Source: an uncultured Alteromonadaceae bacterium
GTDB taxonomy: Bacteria; Pseudomonadota; Gammaproteobacteria; Enterobacterales; Alteromonadaceae
NCBI GenBank assembly: GCA_947494925.1
Contig: CANLWS010000006.1
Location: 248,001-312,000, forward strand
DNA length: 64,000 bases
Direction of reading: 5' to 3'
Positions 55,561-63,652 of this stretch are shown in pieces (position 1 is the stretch's first letter; each line of letters starts with the position of its first letter). The notes beneath the pieces were generated by a model that had not been told where the DNA came from, searched no databases, and worked only from the letters and a program-made list of their open reading frames with translations. A program made the translations under genes and the position numbers.

Positions 55561-55950
55561 TTACACTACCTCTAGCCCCAACTGAGCAGCTCCAAATTTC
55601 AGTAACAATTCCGTTTTAATAGTTTTATTTAGTGAGCCTACTACTAATGCGTAAGAGTTATCTATCATCCGCTGGACTTCACCAGCAGGTATGCTCCCGT
55701 CAAGATGAATAGTATTCCAATGCTTTTTGTTCATGTGATAGCCTGGTTTCACAGCAACAAACATGTCTCTTAACATGAGTGCCTCGTGTGGATCGCACTT
55801 CAGGTTCATTCTGCCTTCACCATCTTCAGTGGCAAGTGTTGCAAACATCTTTCCTTTGACTTTCATAACCGCTACATCTGGTCCAAAAGGATAGTCTTCA
55901 ATGGCTTCAGGTTTGCTAAGGAGGTAATCACGTGTTGCTACGAAATTCAT
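55561..55950 (-). CDS. MmcQ/YjbR family protein
   Basis: A 129-residue protein of the MmcQ/YjbR family, with EDYPFGPDVAVMKVKGKMFA at residues ~17-36 and LKCDPHEALMLRD and HMNKKHWNTIHLDGSIP later. The fold resembles DNA-binding CyaY-like domains; the role is unknown. It sits between the tRNA-Leu terminator and pnp, a position normally occupied by the rimP-nusA-infB-rpsO genes. Confidence 0.88.
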   Translation of the reverse strand: MNFVATRDYLLSKPEAIEDYPFGPDVAVMKVKGKMFATLATEDGEGRMNLKCDPHEALMLRDMFVAVKPGYHMNKKHWNTIHLDGSIPAGEVQRMIDNSYALVVGSLNKTIKTELLLKFGAAQLGLEVV

Positions 55951-55977
55951 TGCTTCCTTTCCTTAAATAAAAGGCAA

Positions 55978-56013
55978 AATAAAAAAGGCCGTAGTTTTCA
56001 CTACAGCCTTTTA
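55978..56013 (-). terminator. Terminator after secG-tRNA-Leu
   Basis: On the minus strand, AAAGGCTGTAG / CTACGGCCTTT with a short loop is followed by six T. It directly follows the tRNA 3' end. Confidence 0.8.
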
Positions 56014-56017
56014 TGTT

Positions 56018-56102
56018 TGGTGCGGATGGAGAGACTCGAACTCTCACGGCCGAAGCCACAGCCCCCTCAAGGCTGCGTGTCTACCAATTCCACCACATCC
56101 GC
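56018..56102 (-). tRNA. leuU: tRNA-Leu (anticodon GAG)
   Basis: On the minus strand the sequence begins GCGGATG and ends CATCCGCACCA, with the CCA encoded. The acceptor stem pairs fully. The anticodon stem is CAGCC / GGCTG with loop TTGAGGG, giving anticodon GAG. A long variable arm (GTGGCTTCGGCC) makes it a class II tRNA. The T arm contains GTTCGAGTC. The place just after secG is the standard one for this tRNA in gammaproteobacteria. Confidence 0.95.
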
Positions 56103-56116
56103 GAATTCCAGTTACA

Positions 56117-56473
56117 CTAGTTTGGAACGTCACTTTCTTCTTGTTGATCAGAAACAGGCACATCTGAGTCATTCGGGACAACAACTGGTTGCTCTGCAAC
56201 AGGTATTCCCAAGTTCTGGAACTCATCAACAGTTTGCTCTTTATCTGCAGTCTGGTTGCCAAGGATCAGGCTGATCACAAAAAATAACGTTGCCAATACT
56301 GCGGTAGTGCGAGTCATAAAATTTCCTGACCCAGTTGAACCAAAAACAGTATTTGACCCACCACCACCAAAAGACGCGCCCATGTCGGCACCTTTACCTT
56401 GTTGAATCAGCACCATGCCGATAAGCATTAATGCAACCAACAAATATACAACGATTAGCACTTCGTAAAACAT
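56117..56473 (-). CDS. secG: Protein translocase subunit SecG
   Basis: A 118-residue inner-membrane protein assisting SecYE. Two membrane helices lie at about residues 2-22 (VLIVVYLLVALMLIGMVLI) and 53-74 (RTTAVLATLFFVISLILG), joined by the family loop QQGKGADMGASFGGGGSNTVFG. The acidic C-terminal tail is Val- and Glu-rich. It is followed by the tRNA-Leu gene within 14 bases. Confidence 0.94.
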   Translation of the reverse strand: MFYEVLIVVYLLVALMLIGMVLIQQGKGADMGASFGGGGSNTVFGSTGSGNFMTRTTAVLATLFFVISLILGNQTADKEQTVDEFQNLGIPVAEQPVVVPNDSDVPVSDQQEESDVPN

Positions 56474-56482
56474 GTTATTCCT

Positions 56483-57229
56483 CTATTGCTTTGCCGCTTG
56501 GCAAATGCTTAAAAAATCTTGTGGGCTTAAACTCGCCCCACCTATCAGTCCACCATCTACATCAGGTTGGCTGAACAACTCAGCGGCATTGCCTGGTTTG
56601 ACACTGCCACCGTATAAAATCAGTATTTTTTCCGCCACGTCTTGCGCAGATTTAGCCAAATGTGCCCGTATAAATTTGTGCACTTCCTGAGCTTGAGCCG
56701 GACTAGCCGTTTTTCCTGTCCCTATCGCCCAAACCGGTTCATACGCTAACACTAAATCTGAAAATGCCTGAACGCCAATCTTATCAACTACAGCGTCCAA
56801 TTGTTCGGCTATGTAGGGAAGAAATTCATTTTTTTCCCGAATCTCCTCCGGCTCACCAACGCACAATACTGGGGTTAAACCATTGCGCAGTGCTGCCTCT
56901 ACTTTGCTAGCCACAATAATATTGCTTTCATAATTGTCAGCTCTTCGTTCTGAATGTCCGACAATAACGTGACTGCATCCTGCCTCTATCAGCATTTTTC
57001 CGGCAATTTCTCCGGTATGTGCACCAGAATCAAACTCACTCAGGTTTTGGCCGCCCAAACGTAATTCGTTAGATTCAAAACCGTGCAATAAAGTCAAAGG
57101 AGGACAAACCAGCACATCAACAAAAGACACATCCGCTGAGGATAATGTTTCACGCATTTGATTAACTAACGTCAGGTCACCATTTAGTTTCCAGTTACCT
57201 GCAACTAAAGGTTTGCGTACTGTTTGCAC
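56483..57229 (-). CDS. tpiA: Triosephosphate isomerase
   Basis: A 248-residue glycolytic isomerase of dihydroxyacetone phosphate and glyceraldehyde 3-phosphate. Active-site residues are visible: Lys in NWKLNG (K13), His in VIVGHSERR and Glu in AYEPVWAIGTG, with the phosphate loop GGSVKPGNA. It starts 9 bases before secG in transcription order and belongs to the glmM-tpiA-secG run. Confidence 0.96.
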   Translation of the reverse strand: MQTVRKPLVAGNWKLNGDLTLVNQMRETLSSADVSFVDVLVCPPLTLLHGFESNELRLGGQNLSEFDSGAHTGEIAGKMLIEAGCSHVIVGHSERRADNYESNIIVASKVEAALRNGLTPVLCVGEPEEIREKNEFLPYIAEQLDAVVDKIGVQAFSDLVLAYEPVWAIGTGKTASPAQAQEVHKFIRAHLAKSAQDVAEKILILYGGSVKPGNAAELFSQPDVDGGLIGGASLSPQDFLSICQAAKQ

Positions 57230-57325
57230 TATTTCTTTCCTTAGCCGGCGAAAAAGCGGGCGTGATATTAACTAACCCTCTACAAATATACAAGTGGAGG
57301 CGCGCAATTAAAATTTAAATAGGGC

Positions 57326-58666
57326 TTAACTGGTTACTTTACGAACTGCGTCAGCAATATGCTCAGCCCACTTGAGCGAAGCAGCTTCTTCATGCGCTTC
57401 TACCATAACCCTTATTAATGGTTCAGTTCCGCTTTTACGAAGTAGAACCCTCCCCTCCTTGCCCATGCTCTGTTCCGCTTCTTTCACGGCTGCATTTACT
57501 TCAGCATTTTCAAGTGGTGTGTCCCCCTCATTGAAGCGAACGTTGATAAGAGTCTGTGGGAACATTTCCATTCCCTGGCAAAGTTCATTCAGGCTCATGT
57601 GGGTACGCAACATCGCCGTCAATACCTGCAATCCAGCCACAATACCATCACCCGTTGATGCCACATTCAAATTGAGCACGTGGCCGGAGTTCTCACCACC
57701 AATTGACCAGCCTCGTTCCTGCAAAAGCTCCATAACATAGCGGTCACCAACATTGCTTCGTAAAAATGCGACACCGAGTTTATTCAAAGCAATTTCCAGT
57801 CCCAAATTGCTCATCAGAGTACCGACAACGCCCCCATTCAAGCGACCAGACTTTAACGAATCTCGAGCAATGATATAAATGAGTTGGTCACCATCAACAA
57901 CATTTCCAAGATGGTCGATCATCATGATTCTGTCACCATCGCCATCAAGTGCAAAGCCTAAATCAGCCTTATGCTCAAGCACGGCATCGCGTGATGCTTT
58001 CATTGACGTTGCACCAACTTTACTATTGATGTTCAGCCCATCGGGTTTAGTACCAATCTCAATGACTTCTGCACCCAATTCACCGAGGACGTTAGGCGCA
58101 ATATGATAGGTTGCACCATGGGCACAATCGACGACAATTTTCATGCCTTTCAAATTGAGGTCTGAAGGGAAAGTCCCCTTACAAAATTCTATGTAGCGGC
58201 CGGCTGCATCATCAATTCGGTAGGCTTTTCCTAATTTATCTGAAGCAACACATTCCATAGGCTGTTCCATTTGCTTTTCAATCGCCACCTCAATGGAATC
58301 GTCTAGCTTAAAACCGTTGGCTGAGAAAAACTTAATCCCGTTATCATAAAAGGGATTATGTGACGCGCTGATAACGATACCTGCTTCAGAGCGGAAGGTT
58401 TTGGTCAAATACGCAATGGCTGGTGTAGGCATTGGGCCAAGTAACCCTATATTAATACCTGCAGCTGAAAGGCCTGCCTCCAGTGCAGACTCAAGCATAT
58501 AGCCCGAAATGCGGGTGTCTTTGCCGATTAACACCTTGTTCGTGCCCTGGCCAGCCAGGACTTTTCCAGCAGCCCAACCCAACTTGGTTACAAACTCTGG
58601 ATTAATCGGATTTTCACCCACTTTTCCACGAATACCATCGGTACCAAAATATTTGCGTTCGCCCAT
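57326..58666 (-). CDS. glmM: Phosphoglucosamine mutase
   Basis: A 446-residue enzyme that converts glucosamine 6-phosphate to glucosamine 1-phosphate for peptidoglycan and LPS. The phosphorylated Ser is S102 in [13 protein letters not shown]; the metal loop is DGDGDR; the sugar loop is GGENSGH; and the phosphate loop is [14 protein letters not shown]. It starts 5 bases after folP stops. Confidence 0.96.
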   Translation of the reverse strand: MGERKYFGTDGIRGKVGENPINPEFVTKLGWAAGKVLAGQGTNKVLIGKDTRISGYMLESALEAGLSAAGINIGLLGPMPTPAIAYLTKTFRSEAGIVISASHNPFYDNGIKFFSANGFKLDDSIEVAIEKQMEQPMECVASDKLGKAYRIDDAAGRYIEFCKGTFPSDLNLKGMKIVVDCAHGATYHIAPNVLGELGAEVIEIGTKPDGLNINSKVGATSMKASRDAVLEHKADLGFALDGDGDRIMMIDHLGNVVDGDQLIYIIARDSLKSGRLNGGVVGTLMSNLGLEIALNKLGVAFLRSNVGDRYVMELLQERGWSIGGENSGHVLNLNVASTGDGIVAGLQVLTAMLRTHMSLNELCQGMEMFPQTLINVRFNEGDTPLENAEVNAAVKEAEQSMGKEGRVLLRKSGTEPLIRVMVEAHEEAASLKWAEHIADAVRKVTS

Positions 58667-58671
58667 TATTA

Positions 58672-59493
58672 TTATCCTTTTAGCAGTGCGGCCACGATTT
58701 TTGCAGCATCGACACTCTCTTTAACATCGTGAACCCGAATTATACACGCACCTTTCAACATTGAAATGGTCGCAGCAGTGATACTGGCAGCTAAACGTTC
58801 ATAAACATCCCTATTTAATAAATTTCCGAGCATAGACTTTCTGGATATTCCCACCAACATTGGCAGCGACTGTACAGAGATCTTTTCAAGTTCTCCTAAC
58901 AGCTGAAAATTGTGTTGCTGACTTTTACCAAACCCGAAGCCCGGGTCAATGATAATCTGATCTGACTTAATACCTTCTGTTATGCAGGCTTCAACACGCT
59001 CACTAAGAAAATCAACCACGTCAGCACAAACATCAACATAGGATGGAGAGTGTTGCATGGTTCTTGGTTGACCTTGCATATGCATCAGACAGACAGGCAC
59101 ATTTCCCGCAGCAGCTGCCTTAATTGCTCCGGGCTCTCGCAAAGCTCTGACGTCATTTATCAAACCAGCTCCAGCCTTAACAGCTTCGGTCATTACAACA
59201 GCTTTACTGGTATCTACAGATACAACAGTATCGAAGTGTTCATGCAGTTTTTCAATGACAGGAATGACACGGTCCAATTCATCTTGTTCGCTGACATTTT
59301 TCGCACCTGGCCGGGTTGACTCGCCACCCACATCGATAAAATCAGCACCGTCTTGCAACATTTTTTCAGCCTGATAAAGGGCTTGGTCGAGGGAGTTGTA
59401 ATGGCCACCATCTGAAAAAGAATCGGGCGTTACATTTAGTATACCCATAACACGGGGTACAGACAGGTCTAGAAAGGTTTGTTTAAATAACAT
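58672..59493 (-). CDS. folP: Dihydropteroate synthase
   Basis: A 273-residue folate-synthesis enzyme joining p-aminobenzoate to the pterin. It has the signatures [15 protein letters not shown] (residues 16-30), [11 protein letters not shown] and [10 protein letters not shown]. The sulphonamide target fold is complete. It is the first gene of a unit continuing into glmM; a terminator lies between ftsH and folP, so it likely has its own promoter. Confidence 0.95.
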   Translation of the reverse strand: MLFKQTFLDLSVPRVMGILNVTPDSFSDGGHYNSLDQALYQAEKMLQDGADFIDVGGESTRPGAKNVSEQDELDRVIPVIEKLHEHFDTVVSVDTSKAVVMTEAVKAGAGLINDVRALREPGAIKAAAAGNVPVCLMHMQGQPRTMQHSPSYVDVCADVVDFLSERVEACITEGIKSDQIIIDPGFGFGKSQQHNFQLLGELEKISVQSLPMLVGISRKSMLGNLLNRDVYERLAASITAATISMLKGACIIRVHDVKESVDAAKIVAALLKG

Positions 59494-59518
59494 CTGAATA
59501 GTTGCTGAAATAGTCCAA

Positions 59519-59553
59519 TAAAAAAGGGTCGAGACATTACGTATGTTTCGACC
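59519..59553 (-). terminator. Terminator of ftsH
   Basis: AGGGTCGA / TCGACCCT arms around a 15-base loop are followed on the minus strand by TTTTTTATT. They lie 23 bases after the ftsH stop. Confidence 0.8.
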
Positions 59554-59575
59554 CTATCTGATTTATTCACATAGT

Positions 59576-61516
59576 CTAGCTTGGAAGATCACCTGGTTTG
59601 CCAACATTTGGCTGACTAGGCTTGGTTTCTTTCTCTTCAGTATCTGTGACTGCCGAACCACCCGTTGGTTTGGTGTCTCCGCCTTTCTCGTCGTCATCCC
59701 AATCAGCAGGTGGACGTACTTCTCTGCGGGCCATCAAATCATCAATTTGTTTGGCATCGATAGTCTCATACTTCATTAAGGTATCTTTCATCGCATGCAG
59801 AATATCCATGTTATCTTTCAGGATTTTCTCCGCACGTTCGTAATTGCGATCAATGATGGACTTAATTTCTGCATCAATCGCTCGAGCAGTATCATCTGAC
59901 ATGTGCTTAGCTTTAGACATGCTGCGTCCGAGGAATACTTCTCCTTCTTCTTCAGCATACAACATAGGTCCCATCTTATTGGACAGCCCCCACTGAGTGA
60001 CCATTTTGCGAGCAATGTCGGTTGCTCTTTCAATATCGTTAGATGCACCAGTAGTCACTCCTGCCTCACCCAAGGTAAGATCTTCGGCGATACGTCCACC
60101 AAACAAACTTGAGATCATGCTTTCCAGGTGCTGCTTGCTGTGACTATATTTATCCTGTTCAGGCAAATACATGGTCACACCTAATGCTCTTCCTCTGGGA
60201 ATGATTGATACTTTATAAACAGGATCATGTTCAGGGACCAGGCGACCGACTATTGCGTGGCCGGCTTCATGATAAGCTGTATTTGTCTTCTCTTCTTCCG
60301 ACATCACCATGGACTTTCTCTCTGAGCCCATCATGATTTTATCTTTGGCCTTATCAAACTCTTCCATTGCTACAACGCGCTTGTTTGAGCGTGCAGCAAA
60401 CAAAGCGGCTTCATTCACCAGGTTCGCCAGGTCAGCCCCGGAGAATCCAGGCGTTCCGCGCGCAATTAACGACGCTTCCACATTGTCTGCAAGAGGTACT
60501 TTGCGCATGTGCACTTTGAGAATTTGTTCACGGCCACGAATATCAGGTAATCCGACCGTCACCTGTCGATCAAAACGACCAGGACGCAACAAGGCCGGAT
60601 CCAAAACATCAGGGCGGTTGGTGGCAGCGATGACAATGATGCCTTCATGCCCTTCAAACCCATCCATTTCAACCAACATTTGGTTCAGTGTTTGCTCACG
60701 CTCATCGTGACCGCCGCCTAAACCGGCACCACGTTGGCGCCCAACAGCATCTATTTCATCGATAAAGATAATGCAAGGTGCAGATTTTTTAGCCTGTTCA
60801 AACATGTCACGAACGCGCGACGCACCGACACCAACAAACATTTCTACAAAGTCAGAGCCTGAAATAGTAAAGAATGGAACTTTGGCTTCGCCCGCTATTG
60901 CTTTGGCTAACAAAGTTTTACCCGTTCCGGGCGGTCCAACCATCAGAACACCTTTAGGGATTTTGCCGCCTAGCTTCTGAAACTTAGTTGGGTCGCGGAG
61001 AAAATCGACCAATTCAGAAACATCTTCTTTTGCTTCATCACAACCTGCAACATCAGCAAAAGTCGTTTTGATTTGGTCTTCACCAAGCAATCTGGCTTTA
61101 CTTTTCCCAAATGACATTGCTCCACGACCGCCGCCGCCCTGCATTTGTCGCATGAAAAATATCCAGACACCGATAAGAAGCAGCATTGGAAACCAGGAAA
61201 TGAAAATGTTGGCCAGAATGGAAGGCTCTTCAGCTGGTTTACCTATCACTTTGACGTTGTTTTTGAGTAAGTCATCCATCAGATTTTCATCATAATAAGG
61301 GATGATAGTAGTGAAATTTTCACCTGTGCGTTTAACACCAGTTATTTCTTTCGCGTCACTATTAATCCTGACTTCCCGGATCATCCCATTATTTGCATCT
61401 TTGATAAAAGTTGTGTAATCCGTCTGTGCCTTACTTGACTCACCAGGAGAAAAGCTTTGGAACACCGACATCAAAACAACGGCGATAACCAACCAAAGGA
61501 TTAAATTTTTTGCCAT
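59576..61516 (-). CDS. ftsH: ATP-dependent zinc metalloprotease FtsH
   Basis: A 646-residue inner-membrane AAA+ protease that degrades membrane and short-lived proteins. It has two N-terminal membrane helices (about 5-22 and 99-121), Walker A GPPGTGKT, Walker [12 protein letters not shown], the SRH region and the zinc motif HEAGH. The acidic, low-complexity C-terminus is usual. ATG at 61514-61516 (MAKNLILWL) is chosen; a TTG three codons upstream is in frame and has AGAGG nine bases before it, so it is also possible. The upstream partner rlmE is present only as a remnant. Confidence 0.95.
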   Translation of the reverse strand: MAKNLILWLVIAVVLMSVFQSFSPGESSKAQTDYTTFIKDANNGMIREVRINSDAKEITGVKRTGENFTTIIPYYDENLMDDLLKNNVKVIGKPAEEPSILANIFISWFPMLLLIGVWIFFMRQMQGGGGRGAMSFGKSKARLLGEDQIKTTFADVAGCDEAKEDVSELVDFLRDPTKFQKLGGKIPKGVLMVGPPGTGKTLLAKAIAGEAKVPFFTISGSDFVEMFVGVGASRVRDMFEQAKKSAPCIIFIDEIDAVGRQRGAGLGGGHDEREQTLNQMLVEMDGFEGHEGIIVIAATNRPDVLDPALLRPGRFDRQVTVGLPDIRGREQILKVHMRKVPLADNVEASLIARGTPGFSGADLANLVNEAALFAARSNKRVVAMEEFDKAKDKIMMGSERKSMVMSEEEKTNTAYHEAGHAIVGRLVPEHDPVYKVSIIPRGRALGVTMYLPEQDKYSHSKQHLESMISSLFGGRIAEDLTLGEAGVTTGASNDIERATDIARKMVTQWGLSNKMGPMLYAEEEGEVFLGRSMSKAKHMSDDTARAIDAEIKSIIDRNYERAEKILKDNMDILHAMKDTLMKYETIDAKQIDDLMARREVRPPADWDDDEKGGDTKPTGGSAVTDTEEKETKPSQPNVGKPGDLPS

Positions 61517-61525
61517 GTCGCTCAA

Positions 61526-62048
61526 CGCTAATAACCTCTATTAATACACATCAATTTGCACTAGTCATAAACAAAGACTACTACAGTTTAAATCCGCTCG
61601 CTACAAGATATACTTCCCCAGTTTTTGCTTTGGAAGAATCCGGTTTACGGCTTTTTACTATTAAAAACTCTTTTTACTTCTCTAACATATTAGCCAAAAA
61701 ATTCACCTGGAACTTCTTTGACCACTAAACATACATTTGGTTTTAGAACGCATCTTTTGTGGCTTAAACCCATCGGGGCAGCCAAAATGCTCATCTCATA
61801 TGTACGTTCGTATACCTTGGCTTTTCAGTAATTTATCTAACCGTTATAACACTACGATTATCTCACCAATTTAGCTCAAATCTTGCTCCTCACAGCCTCA
61901 GCAAATGCTTTGACTTACATATCACCTATCAAATGACCGATCATTATTTCTCTTCAATCACGATTCTAATTAGGCATACGTCCAATATGACGTTAGAATA
62001 GCGCTTTTCAACCGTAGTAATTTAATAAATTTGTAAGAAAATCATTTA
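61526..62048. other. Non-coding gap between ftsH and yhbY
   Basis: These 523 bases contain no intact gene on either strand. Most of the space is the rlmE remnant (see the pseudogene entry). The rest must hold the promoters of the divergent ftsH and yhbY genes, but no convincing -35/-10 pair was picked out by eye. Confidence 0.75.
61581..62016 (-). pseudogene. rlmE: Decayed rlmE (ftsJ) 23S rRNA 2'-O-ribose methyltransferase remnant
   Basis: No open frame of useful size exists in this gap, yet translation of the minus strand shows RlmE-like blocks in the right order. From the 5' side these are: RYSNVILD followed by RIVI near 61960-62005; KAFAEAV at 61891-61911; LKPNVCLVVKEVPGEFFG ending just before 61692; an in-frame TAA at 61690-61692 where RlmE has a Glu codon; then YVREVKRVF; and, after a frameshift near 61650-61670, RKPDSSKAKTGEVYLVASG ending in TAG at 61581-61583. 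These match the C-terminal two thirds of RlmE. The N-terminal ~60 codons are gone. Its place directly upstream of ftsH and divergent from yhbY is the normal rlmE locus, which independently supports the call. Confidence 0.8.
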
Positions 62049-62345
62049 ATGAAGTTAACAAATAAGCAAAAGCAATATCTGAAAGGCCTCGCACACCCGT
62101 TAAAACCTGTTGTGCAACTTGGTGGAAATGGATTAACCGAAGGTGTATTGGCAGAAATAGAAAATGCCTTATCCCATCATGAGCTCATTAAAATCAAAGT
62201 GCCAAGCGATGACAGAGAAGAAAAAGCCCTGATCATGGAAGCCATTATTCGCGAAACAAAAGCGGAGAAGCTTCAGACGATTGGACATGTGCTAATCATG
62301 TATCGGCAGAGTGACGAAAAGAAAATATCAATACCAAAAGTTTAG
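62049..62345 (+). CDS. yhbY: Ribosome assembly RNA-binding protein YhbY
   Basis: A 98-residue CRM-domain protein that binds pre-50S particles. It has KQYLKGLAHPLKPVVQLGGNGL at the N-terminus (with the GxxG-type RNA-binding loop) and HELIKIKVPSDDREEK in the middle. The length is typical. In relatives it is divergent from the rlmE-ftsH operon; here rlmE is a remnant. Confidence 0.92.
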   Translation: MKLTNKQKQYLKGLAHPLKPVVQLGGNGLTEGVLAEIENALSHHELIKIKVPSDDREEKALIMEAIIRETKAEKLQTIGHVLIMYRQSDEKKISIPKV

Positions 62346-62442
62346 TTGTTAAACTTAAATTCCAACTAGCTTAGCCCTTATTCAAGGCTATCTGATATTA
62401 TTTTCCACCAATCTTTAATCGATTTAACGCAAGAACATTGAT

Positions 62443-63228
62443 ATGGAAAAGCAGAAAAAACATGGAACGATAACCTGTGTCGGCCTGGGAATGACATTAG
62501 GCGCGCATATAACCCCAATCTCCCGAAATCACATCGAGACGGCGGATGTCGTCTTCACGGGTGTGTCTAACCACCTGGTGGAACTATGGGTGAAGGAAAT
62601 GAATTCCGATGTCAGAAGTCTGCAACCTTTATATAGTGAAGGGAAAGATAGACGTATCACTTATCGTGAAATGGTAGATGTCATGCTGAAAGAAGTCCGA
62701 CTTGGAAAGAAAGTAGTCGGCGCATTTTATGGGCATCCAGGAATTTTTGCCTGGTCCCCCCACAAAGTTATCGAGATTGCGCGCCAGGAAGGTTATATCG
62801 CTCATATGGAGCCTGGCATTTCTGCAGAAGATTGCCTTTTTGCTGATCTAGGCATAGATCCTGGTAAATCAGGATGTCAAAATTATGAAGCTGGTCACAT
62901 CATGTTTCATCAAATTAACATAGAGCCCTCCGCTTACTTGATTCTCTGGCAAATTGGGATTGCTGGAGATAAAACGGCTAAGAAATTTGAAACGGGGCAT
63001 AAACATCGACAAATTTTGGTGGATGTTTTAGGTCAGTATTATCCTATGGGTCACCTGGTAGCCTTGTATGAGTGCCCTACTCTGGCGATAGACCAACCCA
63101 GAATGGATTGGGTTAAACTTTCTGATTTGGCTCAAAGTCAGGTTTCTCAGCATACAACCTTGGTTGTTCCCCCCTTAGGTAAGCCAAAAGATAATTTGCC
63201 CATCGCTGAGCAATTAGCACATTTATAA
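62443..63228 (+). CDS. Split borosin-type peptide alpha-N-methyltransferase (SonM-like, tetrapyrrole methylase fold)
   Basis: A 261-residue SAM-dependent methyltransferase of the tetrapyrrole methylase (TP_methylase) superfamily. It carries VGLGM (residues 13-17), YGHPG (96-100) and EPGISAEDCLFADLGIDPG (123-141), segments shared with borosin peptide N-methyltransferases such as OphMA and the stand-alone bacterial SonM. An Arg-x3-Tyr pair (R70, Y74) and Tyr96 fall where borosin enzymes have their catalytic Arg and Tyr residues. No precursor peptide is fused at the C-terminus, which ends at residue 261. A small acidic protein gene follows, fitting a split system. Ordinary porphyrin-pathway roles are less likely because no cobalamin, sirohaem or haem genes are nearby. 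Confidence 0.82.
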   Translation: MEKQKKHGTITCVGLGMTLGAHITPISRNHIETADVVFTGVSNHLVELWVKEMNSDVRSLQPLYSEGKDRRITYREMVDVMLKEVRLGKKVVGAFYGHPGIFAWSPHKVIEIARQEGYIAHMEPGISAEDCLFADLGIDPGKSGCQNYEAGHIMFHQINIEPSAYLILWQIGIAGDKTAKKFETGHKHRQILVDVLGQYYPMGHLVALYECPTLAIDQPRMDWVKLSDLAQSQVSQHTTLVVPPLGKPKDNLPIAEQLAHL

Positions 63229-63310
63229 AAAGTAAACTTTTATACAAATAATCATAGAAGCAAATGATTTAGCTATTGAAAATATCTTTAAGCAACGATA
63301 GCTTAGTGTG

Positions 63311-63403
63311 GTGCATATACTTTGCACGGTCTAATTTGGTGGACTGCCAGATTAGAAATTATGACAAATATTGCTCAGCACTTCCTGGTTGTTTTACTGA
63401 GCA
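63311..63403 (+). promoter_or_regulatory. Cluster of inverted repeats and possible promoter before the borosin precursor
   Basis: Three inverted repeats lie in the 196-base gap: GTGCA/TGCAC (63311-63327), TCTAAT/ATTAGA with inner TGG/CCA (63330-63356) and TGCTCAG/CTGAGCA (63372-63403). A TATACT at 63316-63321 could be a -10 box, with no clear -35. No T tract follows any hairpin. They may fold the precursor mRNA leader or act as operators. Confidence 0.4.
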
Positions 63404-63424
63404 TGCATAATAAGGAACCTACCA

Positions 63425-63640
63425 ATGTCAGAATTATTAAAGAAACTCGAAAGCCTTGGTGCTTCAGCTGACAAGAATCAAGGCTTGATTGATCTAATAT
63501 CACGTTCGGAAATTGACCAACTAGTCGCTCTGAATCCCAATGTTTGTGCCTTTGAACACGCACCAGATGAGGATGAACCGAGCAAGGACGATGATGACGA
63601 CGAGGATTCATTGACCGAAAATAAACAAGTAGCTGTGTAA
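63425..63640 (+). CDS. Putative split borosin precursor peptide
   Basis: A 71-residue small protein with a clear ribosome site (AAGGAA, eight bases before ATG). The N-terminal ~40 residues look helical (LLKKLESLGASADKNQGLID, then LISRSEIDQLVALNP), like the borosin-binding leader domain. They are followed by a single Cys (C41), a strongly acidic stretch including a run of five Asp (residues 55-59), and a short C-terminus TENKQVAV. The gene follows the SonM-like methyltransferase on the same strand, as in split borosin loci. If it is the substrate, the C-terminal KQVAV segment is the best candidate core. An alternative is an unrelated small acidic protein. Confidence 0.55.
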   Translation: MSELLKKLESLGASADKNQGLIDLISRSEIDQLVALNPNVCAFEHAPDEDEPSKDDDDDEDSLTENKQVAV

Positions 63641-63652
63641 ACCAGTTATAAG

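Noticed and set aside
61510-61728. Short rightward open frame in the ftsH-yhbY gap
   Set aside because: The opposite strand of the same bases encodes recognisable RlmE segments, so this frame is by chance.
62370-62388. TAGCC/GGCTA hairpin after yhbY as terminator
   Set aside because: The stem is only five pairs with a nine-base loop and no clean T tract, so it was not called.
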